Of a DNA stretch of 64,000 nt, positions 34,726 through 43,108 are shown piece by piece. The DNA is from Mycobacterium sp. ACS4054 (GTDB lineage: Bacteria; Actinomycetota; Actinomycetes; Mycobacteriales; Mycobacteriaceae): positions 1 to 64,000 of the forward strand of contig NZ_LZHV01000064.1 in NCBI RefSeq assembly GCF_001667275.1. The letters are read 5' to 3'. Position 1 is the first letter of the stretch, and each line of letters opens with the position of its first letter. Below the pieces are notes generated by a model. That model was not told the DNA's origin, did not search any database, and saw nothing but the letters and a program-made list of their open reading frames with translations. The position numbers and the translations under genes were made by a program.

Positions 34726-35013
34726 ATGTCGCTCGATTCGTCTGCGCGGCAGGACAATCGCCTCGACGAGATGCCGATGCGCCCCGTGGGGTGTCGCAGG
34801 TGCGGGGCGCAGGTGCTTGCTCGCAAAAGCAGCTGGAATCAGACCAGTGTGCAGTGGAACGCCGACGCGACGGCCCGGTGCGTCGAGCGTGCGGACGCCG
34901 TCCGGATCGCCGGCGATCACCGCGTGGTTTTCCTGGCCTGCTCGGCACTGCGGGAATCGATCGAGTGCGCCGTCGCGGCCGGAGAGCTGGCGATCGTCGA
35001 CGGAACTGCTTGA
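34726..35013 (+). CDS. Small CxxC protein downstream of the Rieske oxygenase
   Basis: A 95-residue protein beginning 4 bases after the oxygenase stop (ATG 34726; GTG 34723 also possible). It has GCRRCGAQVLARKSSWNQTSVQW near residue 20, later single cysteines (TARCVER, FLACSALRES), no signal peptide and no membrane segment. The CxxC could be part of a small metal site. I do not recognise a named family. Tight coupling to the oxygenase suggests an accessory or electron-transfer role, which is inference. Confidence 0.7.
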   Translation: MSLDSSARQDNRLDEMPMRPVGCRRCGAQVLARKSSWNQTSVQWNADATARCVERADAVRIAGDHRVVFLACSALRESIECAVAAGELAIVDGTA

Positions 35014-35098
35014 CCTTATTCCGCCAAACGTCGAATTATTGTGCCGTTGAGGGCCTTTTCACCCAAACAAATCGACGCTCGGCGGCGGGGTGATCCCA

Positions 35099-36175
35099 TC
35101 ATGCGAGCTGGAAGGCACTGATGGGTGCCTCTTCGGGGTAGACGGCGGGGCCGCCCAGGTCGTAGCCGGCGTTGAGCGCGCTGATGAACGCCGGGTCGTG
35201 CAGTGGTTCGCTGGGGATGTCGAGCTTGATGCCCCTGCCCTTGAGGTCGTCGACCATGATGTCGATGGCCTTCTCGATGGTCAGGTCGTGCGAGCCCTCC
35301 ATGTTCTTCTTCAGCTCGTCGTGGTCGGTGAAGACCTCGGCGGACCAGTGCACCAGGAACCGCAGTTGGTCGGTGTGGTGGCGGGCGATCACCTCGTCGC
35401 CGTTCTTGAGCAACCACTGATCCGGGTCGTCGGGGTCGCCGGAAAAGACGGTGTCGAAGGACAATCCGGCCGGAATTTGTTGCTCGAGTGGTCCGTTCGC
35501 TTCGCCGCGATGCACCATCATTTCGTTCTGCACCACCACGCCGCGGTTGTTGATCGGCGGCAGAACGCGTTTGGGGGCCTTGAGCGGACCGTCGGGCCAG
35601 TAGGTGAATCCGCTCCCGGGGTCGAGCGAGAACCAAGTGATCACCTGCGCCATTTTGACCAGGTAGTCGCCGAACAGGCCGGACTTGCCCATCACGCTGG
35701 TGAGCCACGTCGGCGCGTTCTCGTGACGCACGCCGCGAAAGCTCGGCGAGTCGAGGTGCCCGGGATCGCGGTTGGCGCAGGGCCCGTTGATGTTGAAGAG
35801 CATCAGCTGGGGTTTGGCGTACTGGGCGTTCCAGTAGCTTTTGGCCATCTCGAGGAACCGCGCGTTGTAGAAGCAGTCGTGCAGTTCCGGGTAGAGCACC
35901 GCGCCGTAGTTGGCGAGGTAGCCGCGGAAGGTCGGGGTCAGGAACAGGTCGAGCGATGGGGTGAAGCCTTCTGGGAAAAGGCCGCTCATGGTGGCGATCA
36001 GCTCATCGGGGGAGGCGAAGTGTTGCGCGATGATCAACCGCCACGGCCCCTCGGTGCGTACCACGTCGAGCAGGCGTTCGCGTTGGCCGTCGGTATAGAC
36101 GTTGTCGACCTCGCGGGGCGGCGCGGCGGGCCGCAACACGTCGGAAAGCTCCATCCGCCGGTCGTCGCTGAGCAT
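35099..36175 (-). CDS. Conserved-type protein, possible 2-oxoglutarate/Fe(II) oxygenase fold
   Basis: A 358-residue soluble protein that I cannot assign with confidence. It contains an H-x-D motif (DPGHLDSPSF, His140 and Asp142) and, about 80 residues later, VVVQNEMMVHRGEANGP with His222 and a nearby Arg. That spacing and the surrounding beta-rich sequence recall phytanoyl-CoA-hydroxylase-like Fe(II)/2-oxoglutarate oxygenases, where the two His and the Asp bind iron. It converges on the small CxxC gene and is the last gene of the minus-strand run from 41 kb, 83 bases downstream of the esterase gene, so a hydroxylation role in the same pathway is plausible. Confidence 0.6.
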   Translation of the reverse strand: MLSDDRRMELSDVLRPAAPPREVDNVYTDGQRERLLDVVRTEGPWRLIIAQHFASPDELIATMSGLFPEGFTPSLDLFLTPTFRGYLANYGAVLYPELHDCFYNARFLEMAKSYWNAQYAKPQLMLFNINGPCANRDPGHLDSPSFRGVRHENAPTWLTSVMGKSGLFGDYLVKMAQVITWFSLDPGSGFTYWPDGPLKAPKRVLPPINNRGVVVQNEMMVHRGEANGPLEQQIPAGLSFDTVFSGDPDDPDQWLLKNGDEVIARHHTDQLRFLVHWSAEVFTDHDELKKNMEGSHDLTIEKAIDIMVDDLKGRGIKLDIPSEPLHDPAFISALNAGYDLGGPAVYPEEAPISAFQLA

Positions 36176-36258
36176 CAGCTGTCTCCTTTTGCAGTGCGTG
36201 CCCTGATTGTGGGCGGGGCGATTCCGATGCGGGGGGCCATGGCCCGGTCACCGGGACG

Positions 36259-37203
36259 TCAGGCCCGGACCGGATGGCCGAACTTGGCCCGCAGGAGCGC
36301 GCCGATCTCGGCGATGGCCAGCCGGCCCCGCGCCGTGGCGTCGGAACGCATCAGGAATCCGTGGCACATCCCGGGATAACGGGTCAGGGTGGTCTGCACG
36401 CCGGCGTCGCGCAGCCGTGTCGCATACCGCTCACCCCAATCCCGAATCGGGTCGCACTCCGCGGTGACGACGATCGCCGGGGGGAGGCCGGCAAGCTCGG
36501 ATGCGTAGGCGGGAACCAGGTACGGGTCGGTGGGCGGGCCCGCGTCCCCGTCGACCAGACAGTGCATGTAGTCGATGTCGTCGCGGCTGAGCATCGGGGC
36601 GTCCGCCAGGGCGGTGACGGACGGGGCCGTCATGTCGCGATCCAAACCCGGATACAGCAGCACCTGCGCGCCGATTGGCGGACCGCCACGGTCGCGCGCG
36701 GCGAGCGCAACACCGGCCGCGAGTGCGCCACCCGCGCTGTCGCCGATCACCCCGAGCCGTTCGGGGTCGACCCCCAGATGGCGAGCATTCCGTGACACCC
36801 ATTCCGTCGCGGCGTACGCATCGTCGAACTGCGCGGGCGGAGGCCACTCCGGGGCCAGGCGGTAGCCGACCGCGACGACGGTGGCCGCCGACGCCGCGGC
36901 CAGCTCACGGGCCAGCGGCTCGAACGAGTCATTCGAACCCATCACCAACCCGCCGCCGTGCAAATACACCAGCACGGGTCCACCGCTTCCGGCATCGGGG
37001 CGATAGACCCGTGCCGGGATGTCACCCGCCGGACCGGGAATGGCTGCTTGGGTGACGGCGGCCATCGCGGCCATCGAGTCGGGCGGTGGCGCGGATTCGA
37101 GCGCGGCGCGCACGGCCGCGAGCCCGCGCTGGCGCATCGGTGGAATGTCACCGAACGAGGCGACGCGGGCGGCGGCGTCGGGGTCCAGCCGGCAGGTTCC
37201 CAT
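36259..37203 (-). CDS. Alpha/beta hydrolase, HSL-type esterase/lipase
   Basis: A 314-residue esterase of the hormone-sensitive-lipase group. The oxyanion motif YLHGGGLVMG, nucleophile elbow GDSAGG, the Asp in AECDPIRDWG and His in GMCHGFL form the expected catalytic set. The ATG at 37201-37203 is one base past the stop of the SDR gene upstream, so they are co-transcribed. Substrate unknown; in this neighbourhood it could hydrolyse an ester or lactone made by a Baeyer-Villiger enzyme, an inference from context. Confidence 0.88.
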   Translation of the reverse strand: MGTCRLDPDAAARVASFGDIPPMRQRGLAAVRAALESAPPPDSMAAMAAVTQAAIPGPAGDIPARVYRPDAGSGGPVLVYLHGGGLVMGSNDSFEPLARELAAASAATVVAVGYRLAPEWPPPAQFDDAYAATEWVSRNARHLGVDPERLGVIGDSAGGALAAGVALAARDRGGPPIGAQVLLYPGLDRDMTAPSVTALADAPMLSRDDIDYMHCLVDGDAGPPTDPYLVPAYASELAGLPPAIVVTAECDPIRDWGERYATRLRDAGVQTTLTRYPGMCHGFLMRSDATARGRLAIAEIGALLRAKFGHPVRA

Positions 37204-37204
37204 G

Positions 37205-38074
37205 TCAGAGCTGCTGCGCACCGAACCGGCGTTCTGTGCGCAGCGCGGGCGGTCGTTGCGCGGCAAGCACTTCCGCGCGCTCCGCCATCGCCGACCCCAC
37301 ATCCGGATGGGTGAGCAGGTAGAAGCGGCCTTCCGCGGCCTGTTCGAACAGTGTTTCGGCGGCCGCCAACGCGTCCATCGCCACCGCTTTGATGTCCAGC
37401 ATCGCTTCGCGATGCGTCTCCGCGGCGCCGACATCCGCGGCCGCCGTGGCGTCGACACCCCCCGCGGATTCGAAGATGTTGGACACCACCGGCCCGGGCA
37501 GCACCGCCTGCACATGGATGTGGTGGTCGTGTCCCGCCAATTGGACCTCGGTGCAAAGGCATTCGGTCATGGACAGCACGGCGTGCTTGCTCACGATGTA
37601 GGGCGTCTGCAACGGCATCGTCACGACGGCGCCGACCGACGCAACGTTCCACACCCACGCCTGTTCGTCGACGGCCATCATCTTCGGCAGAAACGCGCGC
37701 ACGCCGTAGAAGACTCCGCTGATGTTGATGTCGACGACGCGCCGCCAGTTCGTCACCGGCGTGTCCCACAGATAGCCGAACTGTTCGATACCGGCGTTGT
37801 TCACCAGCAGCCGCACCGCGCCGAAATCCCGATAGACCCGGTCCGCGAGGTCCTGCACCGCCTCGGGATCCCGCACGTCGCAAACGATGTCGACGGCCGT
37901 TCCTCCGGTCGCGCACAGTTCGTCGCGCAGCGCGGCGATGCCGTCGGCGTCGATGTCGGCGAGCACCGCGGTCATGCCCAGCCGGTGGGCGTGCCGCGCC
38001 AAACCGGCACCGATCCCGGATCCGGCGCCGGTGATGACGGCGACGCCGCCGGCGAAGATGCCGCGGGCGGTCAT
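37205..38074 (-). CDS. Short-chain dehydrogenase/reductase
   Basis: A 289-residue classical SDR. Cofactor motif TGAGSGIG near residue 16, Asp in ADIDADG pointing to NAD(H), NNAGIEQFGY, and the active-site set with Ser in VASVGAV and YIVSK. The C-terminal 70 residues are longer than usual and Ala/Glu-rich. It overlaps the SnoaL-like gene start/stop by one base at 38074 and is followed at once by the esterase. It is likely an alcohol/ketone dehydrogenase for the pathway substrate. Confidence 0.87.
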   Translation of the reverse strand: MTARGIFAGGVAVITGAGSGIGAGLARHAHRLGMTAVLADIDADGIAALRDELCATGGTAVDIVCDVRDPEAVQDLADRVYRDFGAVRLLVNNAGIEQFGYLWDTPVTNWRRVVDINISGVFYGVRAFLPKMMAVDEQAWVWNVASVGAVVTMPLQTPYIVSKHAVLSMTECLCTEVQLAGHDHHIHVQAVLPGPVVSNIFESAGGVDATAAADVGAAETHREAMLDIKAVAMDALAAAETLFEQAAEGRFYLLTHPDVGSAMAERAEVLAAQRPPALRTERRFGAQQL

Positions 38075-38550
38075 CAGGGGGTGGTGCTGTCGGCGTGCAG
38101 GTCCGCCAGCAGGACCGAGTTGGTCGCATCGAGAACGACGTCCATCTCGCTGAATTGCAGCCCATCGTCGCCGCGCCGGACGGCGACGTTGACAACCCCG
38201 CTGGAAACCGCGAACGGCACGAAATTGGCGATCTGGTTGACGAGGATGTAGAACCGCGCGCGGGTGACGTCACCGTCGGCGCCCACGCGGTGGATGTTGG
38301 TGGCGTGGTGGCGCAGCGGGTACGGGCTCTGCATGCGGTGTTGGGACAACCACTGGATCACCGCGTCTCGGCCGTTGAGCTCGGGCGACATGAGGTCCTC
38401 GAAAGGACTTGCGCCCGAGTCGCTTCTGGTCACATAGCGCACGTCAGGGGCGTATCTGAGCGCCAGCTCGTCGTAGTGGGCCTCGTCGTAGTGGTACCAG
38501 AACTCGCCGATGAACTCCTGCAGTTCCGACAGCGTGATGTCGTGGTTCAT
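38074..38550 (-). CDS. SnoaL/NTF2-fold protein
   Basis: A 158-residue single-domain protein of the SnoaL-like/ketosteroid-isomerase fold: ELQEFIGEFWYHYDEAHYDELALRYAPDVRYV at the start, LNGRDAVIQWL, HHATNIHR and RARFYILVNQIANF in the sheet. Members are small isomerases, hydratases or dehydratases and many are non-catalytic, so activity cannot be stated. It is first in a tight group SnoaL-SDR-esterase. Confidence 0.75.
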   Translation of the reverse strand: MNHDITLSELQEFIGEFWYHYDEAHYDELALRYAPDVRYVTRSDSGASPFEDLMSPELNGRDAVIQWLSQHRMQSPYPLRHHATNIHRVGADGDVTRARFYILVNQIANFVPFAVSSGVVNVAVRRGDDGLQFSEMDVVLDATNSVLLADLHADSTTP

Positions 38551-38619
38551 GGCATCGAATGAAACTCCACTGTGGGCGCGGCGGCACGGTGACCGCCCGA
38601 TGAGTGGAACACATCCGCA

Positions 38620-39645
38620 TCATTCCGTGATGAGGCTCCACAAACCCCCGGCGCTCGCGCGCATGGCCGCGTCGGCGACGACGTCGTCCCAGTAGCGCAT
38701 CGAACCGAACTCCGACCGCCACGCCAGCGCGGCCCTGGTGAATTCGTGCAGGCGGTGCTCGCGGGTGGTGCCGATGGCGCCGTGCACTTGGTGGGCGTTC
38801 CTCACCACGACGGAGGTCGCGTGACCCGCACACGAACGCGCCGCGGCCACAAGGAATTCCAGCGCCGGGCTCGACCACTCGCCCCTGACGCCGGCCGCCA
38901 ACGCCGCCTCGGTCGCGGCCCGGGCGAGCGCGGCCTCGGCGGCAACGTCGGAAACCAGGTGCTGAATCGCTTGGAACTTCGCCAGCGGCCGCCCGAACTG
39001 CGTTCGTGAGGTCACGTGCTCGATGCAGAGTCGCAGTGCTTCGTCCAGGGCGGCGCACACCTGGATCGCCCGCACCAACCCCGACCTCAGCCGCAGCTGG
39101 CTGACCAGGGTCGGGCCGATGGGCGTTCCCTGCAGGACGGAGAGCTCGGCGGCCACGGTGTCACGTGGTTCACCGATCGAATTGGCGCCGGGGGTGATGG
39201 TGAGCATCTCGGCCGCGGCGTCGGCGACGCGGTACCGCCCGTCGGCGCGCCATACGACCACCACGCGTTCGGCCGTGCTCGCCCATGGCACGTGCGTCGC
39301 GACGCCGCGGGCGTCGACCACGCACACCGCGCGCGCCGCGCCGTCGGCGCCCAATCCGCTGGACTCCAGGAGCCAGCACGCCAACAAGTCGTGCTCCGCC
39401 AACGGGATTCGAATACCATTGCGCACCGCCGCGTTCAGCAGTTCGGCCGCCTCGTACCACCCGGCCCCGCTGCCGCCGTGCTCGACCGCACCGGTGAGGC
39501 GCAGCAGACCAAGCTCAGCGAGCTGCCGCCACAGACCGGAGCCCCGCTCGACGATCGTTTCGCCCCCGAGCTTTTCGCGGTGACCGGCGAAGACGGCGCC
39601 CATCATGTCGGCCAGGGCTTCGTCGACGGACGGCCCGGCGCTCAC
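38620..39645 (-). CDS. Acyl-CoA dehydrogenase subunit
   Basis: A 341-residue acyl-CoA dehydrogenase-fold protein, shorter than typical homotetrameric enzymes. The C-terminal helical domain has SRTQFGRPLAKFQAIQHLVSDVA and HQVHGAIGTTREHRLHEFTRAAL, while the middle beta domain is poorly conserved. Its ATG overlaps the stop of the partner acyl-CoA dehydrogenase (ATGA). Overlapping unequal pairs of this kind in mycobacteria form alpha2beta2 enzymes that oxidise steroid side-chain or ring CoA esters; this one is probably the half with the reduced FAD site. Confidence 0.83.
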   Translation of the reverse strand: MSAGPSVDEALADMMGAVFAGHREKLGGETIVERGSGLWRQLAELGLLRLTGAVEHGGSGAGWYEAAELLNAAVRNGIRIPLAEHDLLACWLLESSGLGADGAARAVCVVDARGVATHVPWASTAERVVVVWRADGRYRVADAAAEMLTITPGANSIGEPRDTVAAELSVLQGTPIGPTLVSQLRLRSGLVRAIQVCAALDEALRLCIEHVTSRTQFGRPLAKFQAIQHLVSDVAAEAALARAATEAALAAGVRGEWSSPALEFLVAAARSCAGHATSVVVRNAHQVHGAIGTTREHRLHEFTRAALAWRSEFGSMRYWDDVVADAAMRASAGGLWSLITE

Positions 39646-40781
39646 CGCAGCCCCAATGCGCGGGCGATGACTCCGCGAAGCACCTCGTTGGTGCCACCGC
39701 GCAGGGTGAACCCCGGCCGCTGATCCACGCCGGCACGCACCAACGCCGCGAAGATCCGGTCGGGGGAGTCCTGCAGGTCGGCGAACTCTGCGATGTCGCC
39801 CTCGGTGGTCGTGCCGAGCACCTTGACCAGGGCGGCGGGAATATCGGCCGGCTCGCGTCGTTCCAACGCGCCGGCAACCGCGGTGGACATGTGATGCAGA
39901 CCAGCGACTCGCGCGACGAGCCTCCCGAGCTCCGCGTTGCGGGGAATGGCGTTCGCGGCCATCCGGTCGGCGCAGGCCGCCAGCAGGACGAAGGTGGACA
40001 GGTACCGCTCGGGTCCGCTGCGCTCGAAGCTCAGCTCGGAAGTCACCTGCCGCCAGCCGTCACCGATTGCGCCGAACACCATCTCGTCGGGGACGAACGC
40101 CTCATCGAGTATCACCTCGTTGAAGTGGTGGGCGCCGTTCATCGACACGATCGGGCGCACGTCGACGCCGGGCCCACGCAGATCGACGATGAATTGGCTC
40201 AGTCCGGCATGCCGGTGCTCTGGATCCAGTGGCGCCGTGCGGGCGAGCACGATGAACGCGTGCGCGAGGTGCGCCCCCGACGTCCACACCTTGGTGCCGG
40301 TCAGCGACCACCCCCCGTCGACGCGCACCGCCTTGGTGCGCACGCTGGCCAGGTCGGAGCCGGACTCCGGCTCGCTCATGCCGATGGCGAAGAAGCACTC
40401 GCCGCGCACGATCCGCGGCAGGAAAGCCAGCTTCTGTGACTCCGTGCCGTATTTCAGCAACGACGGCACGATCTGCCGGTCGGCGATCCAGTGCGCAGCG
40501 ACGGGGGCGCCGGCGGCGAGCAGCTCCTCGGTGACGGCGAACCGCTCCAGGAACGAACGCCCGTGGCCGCCGTATTCGACGGGCACCGTCATTCCCAACC
40601 AGCCGCGCGCCGCGAGCGCGGCGGTGAAGTTCTCGTCCCATCCCGACAGCCAGGCGTCCACCGACGGGGTGAACGCCCCGGCAGCCCGTTGGTCGTCCAG
40701 GAACTGCCGCACCTCGTCGCGCAGCCCCTGGGTCGACAACGGGTCGACCGCGATCGGCGGCACCAGCCGGGAAGAGGCCAT
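39642..40781 (-). CDS. Acyl-CoA dehydrogenase, larger subunit
   Basis: A 379-residue acyl-CoA dehydrogenase. Motifs: WLGMTVPVEYGGHGRS, FAIGMSEPESGSDLASVRTKA (the FAD-binding beta-domain signature), GTKVWTSGAHLAH and a C-terminal FTLRGGTNEVLRGVIAR. At the position where many enzymes have the catalytic YEG glutamate this one reads LRGGT, so the base is probably elsewhere or in the partner. I chose ATG 40781 because it overlaps the preceding stop as TGATG; a GTG at 40796 would add five residues. Confidence 0.86.
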   Translation of the reverse strand: MASSRLVPPIAVDPLSTQGLRDEVRQFLDDQRAAGAFTPSVDAWLSGWDENFTAALAARGWLGMTVPVEYGGHGRSFLERFAVTEELLAAGAPVAAHWIADRQIVPSLLKYGTESQKLAFLPRIVRGECFFAIGMSEPESGSDLASVRTKAVRVDGGWSLTGTKVWTSGAHLAHAFIVLARTAPLDPEHRHAGLSQFIVDLRGPGVDVRPIVSMNGAHHFNEVILDEAFVPDEMVFGAIGDGWRQVTSELSFERSGPERYLSTFVLLAACADRMAANAIPRNAELGRLVARVAGLHHMSTAVAGALERREPADIPAALVKVLGTTTEGDIAEFADLQDSPDRIFAALVRAGVDQRPGFTLRGGTNEVLRGVIARALGLR

Positions 40782-41074
40782 CACCGTATCTTGCACCCCG
40801 CGCGTTTCACCGATCCGTTGGTCCCGAGGTCGACGCCGTCGCGCAGCACCACCGCCGCGACGACGGCCTCGACCCGAACAGCTCTAAAACCGTTGTCGCC
40901 CAACGCCGCGGCCGCGCGGTCCACCAGGTTCTCGAAGTCGGCGAAACTCAGCACGACGTCACCGTCGACAATCGCGATCTTGTCCGGGTGCCTGTGCGCC
41001 GACCGGCGGGGGACATCGCGGGGCGCATGGCCGCGGGCGCGCGCGACGGTGACGTCCAACTCGCCCAACTGCAT
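40781..41074 (-). pseudogene. Remnant of an acyl-CoA synthetase (FadD-like)
   Basis: A 97-residue frame whose first half looks like the start of an AMP-forming acyl-CoA ligase (DVPRRSAHRHPDKIAIVDGD, then LSFADFENLVDRAAAAL). The last 30 residues (VVAAVVLRDGVDL, TNGSVKRAG) resemble the ligase C-terminus. The whole AMP-binding core of about 400 residues is missing, so I read it as an in-frame deletion product. It keeps a start codon and couples by TGATG to the acyl-CoA dehydrogenase, which may be why the fragment persists. It could still make a small protein; ligase activity is not possible. Confidence 0.6.
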
Positions 41075-41176
41075 GCCGGCCACCGTAGGCGCCGATGCTC
41101 GACGGCTTGTAGCCGGTGTCCCGCTGAGTAGACAAGGGCCGCCCGATCGCGACGGACGGCGGCGATACTCGGCGTC

Positions 41177-43108
41177 ATGAGCACGGGCGCAACCGCGAGA
41201 GCCGACCGCACCGGGCCCGTGGGCGTCGATCGCGACGAACTGCGGGCCAACCTGCTTCGCGCCGACCCCGGCGTGCTCGTCGCGGTGCTGGCGCAGCTCA
41301 CTGGTGACCCCGCGGTGGTCGACCGCTTCGCGCCGAACATCACCCACGTGCCCGACCCGCCGGAGCAGGCGGGCACGACCGACCCGGAGACGCGGGCGGC
41401 CATCGTCGAGGCTGTGGTCGGCGCGCTGCAGAGGCCCCGGCTCCTGCACGCCGCCCGGGCCGACGACTCCGACCTGTTCGCGCGGATCGCGCCGGTCGCG
41501 CTCGGCGGAACGATCGACCCCGAATACCTCCCGCTGCTGTTGGAACAGGGCGGATTCCAACCGCCCCAGCCGGTGCTGCCTCGCACCGCGAAGCTCCCCG
41601 ACGACTTCCGGGTGGCGATCATCGGCGCCGGCATCGCGGGATTGACCGCCGCGTTGGAGTTGGCCGACGCCGGCGTGAACTACGAGATCTTCGACCGCCA
41701 CGACGAGGTCGGCGGCACCTGGTACACGACCACCTATCCGGGTATCGGTGTGGACACGCCCTCGGCGTACTACTCGTTGTCGCGCGACATCAACGGCGAC
41801 TGGTCCAGCTATTACCCGATGGGGCGGGAGTATCAGTCCTATCTGGTGTCGGTGGCCGACAAGTACGAACTGCGGCGACGCACCCGCTTCGGTACCGAAG
41901 TCGAAGCCCTTCGGTGGGACGACGAGCGTCAGCAGTGGCAAATCCGTGCGGTGGGCCCCGGCGGTGCCAGTGAGATCAGCCACGCCAATGTGGTGATCCC
42001 GGCCGCCGGCTATCTCAACCGCCCACGCTGGCCACAACTGGACGGAAGGGGGACTTTCGCGGGAGTCGAAGTCCATTCGGCGCAGTGGGATCCCGGCCTC
42101 GATCTGACCGGCAAGCGGGTTGCCGTCATCGGTGCCGGGTGCACCGCGGTGCAGATCGTCGACGCGTGCGTCGATGAGGTGTCGCACCTGACGGTGTTCC
42201 AGCGCCAGCCGCACTGGGTGGCACCGCGGCGGCGGCTGACCGATGACGTGCCCGACTATCAGCGATGGCTGGGCACCCGGTTGCCGTTCTACGCCAATTG
42301 GATTCGGCTCAAATCCTATTGGGGAACCGCGGACAACAACTATCCCGTGATCTTGTACGACGCCGAATGGGCGCGCGACCATCTGTCCATTTCGCGGGCC
42401 AACGACGCGCTGCTACAGATGTGCCTGAAGTACATCGACGACGTTTTCGGCGCGGGCAGCGAACTCGCGCGGAAGGTCACGCCGGACTTCGCGCCCTACG
42501 GCAAGCGGATCATCCGCGATCCCGGCGGATATTACGCGGCGCTGGCCCGCGAGCACGTCGACGTCGAAGCGAGCGAACCAGCCCGTGTCAACGAGGCGGG
42601 CATCGTGACGGTCGACGGCAGGCAGATCGACTTGGACGTCATCGTCTACGCGACCGGCTATCACCTGGATTTCCTGTCCACCATGGACATTCAGGGGCGC
42701 GGCGGCAAGAAGCTGGCCGACGAGTGGGGCAACCGGCCGCGGGCCTACCGCGGTGGGACCGTCCCCGGGTTTCCCAACTTGTTCATCTCGTCGGCGCCCA
42801 ACTACAGCCCGGGACACGGCGCGGGACACAATTTCGGCGTCGAGGTGATGGTGCACTACGTGATGGAATGCCTCCAGCTGATGGCACTGCGAGCGGCGTC
42901 GACCATCGAAGTGAAGCAGCGCGCCTACGACGACTACGTCGCCGACATCGACACGACGATGGAGGGCACGGTGTGGTGTCACACCCCGTCCGCGCACACG
43001 TACTACCGTTCGGGCGGCGGGCGGATCGTGACGGCCTTCCCCTACCGGCTGCTCGACGTATGGCGTGACCACCGGACACCCGTTGAGGGCGATTTCGAGT
43101 TGCGATGA
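41177..43108 (+). CDS. Baeyer-Villiger monooxygenase with N-terminal extension
   Basis: A 643-residue class B flavoprotein monooxygenase. About 135 N-terminal residues precede the FAD fold (VAIIGAGIAGLTAALELADAG), as in the HAPMO-type subgroup. The Baeyer-Villiger fingerprint F-x-G-x3-H-x3-W is present as FAGVEVHSAQWD, followed by the NADPH fold VAVIGAGCTAVQIV. It would use NADPH and O2 to turn a ketone into an ester or lactone. The next gene, an SDR, overlaps it by ATGA. The promoter is in the 102 bases shared with the divergent ligase remnant operon. Confidence 0.9.
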   Translation: MSTGATARADRTGPVGVDRDELRANLLRADPGVLVAVLAQLTGDPAVVDRFAPNITHVPDPPEQAGTTDPETRAAIVEAVVGALQRPRLLHAARADDSDLFARIAPVALGGTIDPEYLPLLLEQGGFQPPQPVLPRTAKLPDDFRVAIIGAGIAGLTAALELADAGVNYEIFDRHDEVGGTWYTTTYPGIGVDTPSAYYSLSRDINGDWSSYYPMGREYQSYLVSVADKYELRRRTRFGTEVEALRWDDERQQWQIRAVGPGGASEISHANVVIPAAGYLNRPRWPQLDGRGTFAGVEVHSAQWDPGLDLTGKRVAVIGAGCTAVQIVDACVDEVSHLTVFQRQPHWVAPRRRLTDDVPDYQRWLGTRLPFYANWIRLKSYWGTADNNYPVILYDAEWARDHLSISRANDALLQMCLKYIDDVFGAGSELARKVTPDFAPYGKRIIRDPGGYYAALAREHVDVEASEPARVNEAGIVTVDGRQIDLDVIVYATGYHLDFLSTMDIQGRGGKKLADEWGNRPRAYRGGTVPGFPNLFISSAPNYSPGHGAGHNFGVEVMVHYVMECLQLMALRAASTIEVKQRAYDDYVADIDTTMEGTVWCHTPSAHTYYRSGGGRIVTAFPYRLLDVWRDHRTPVEGDFELR

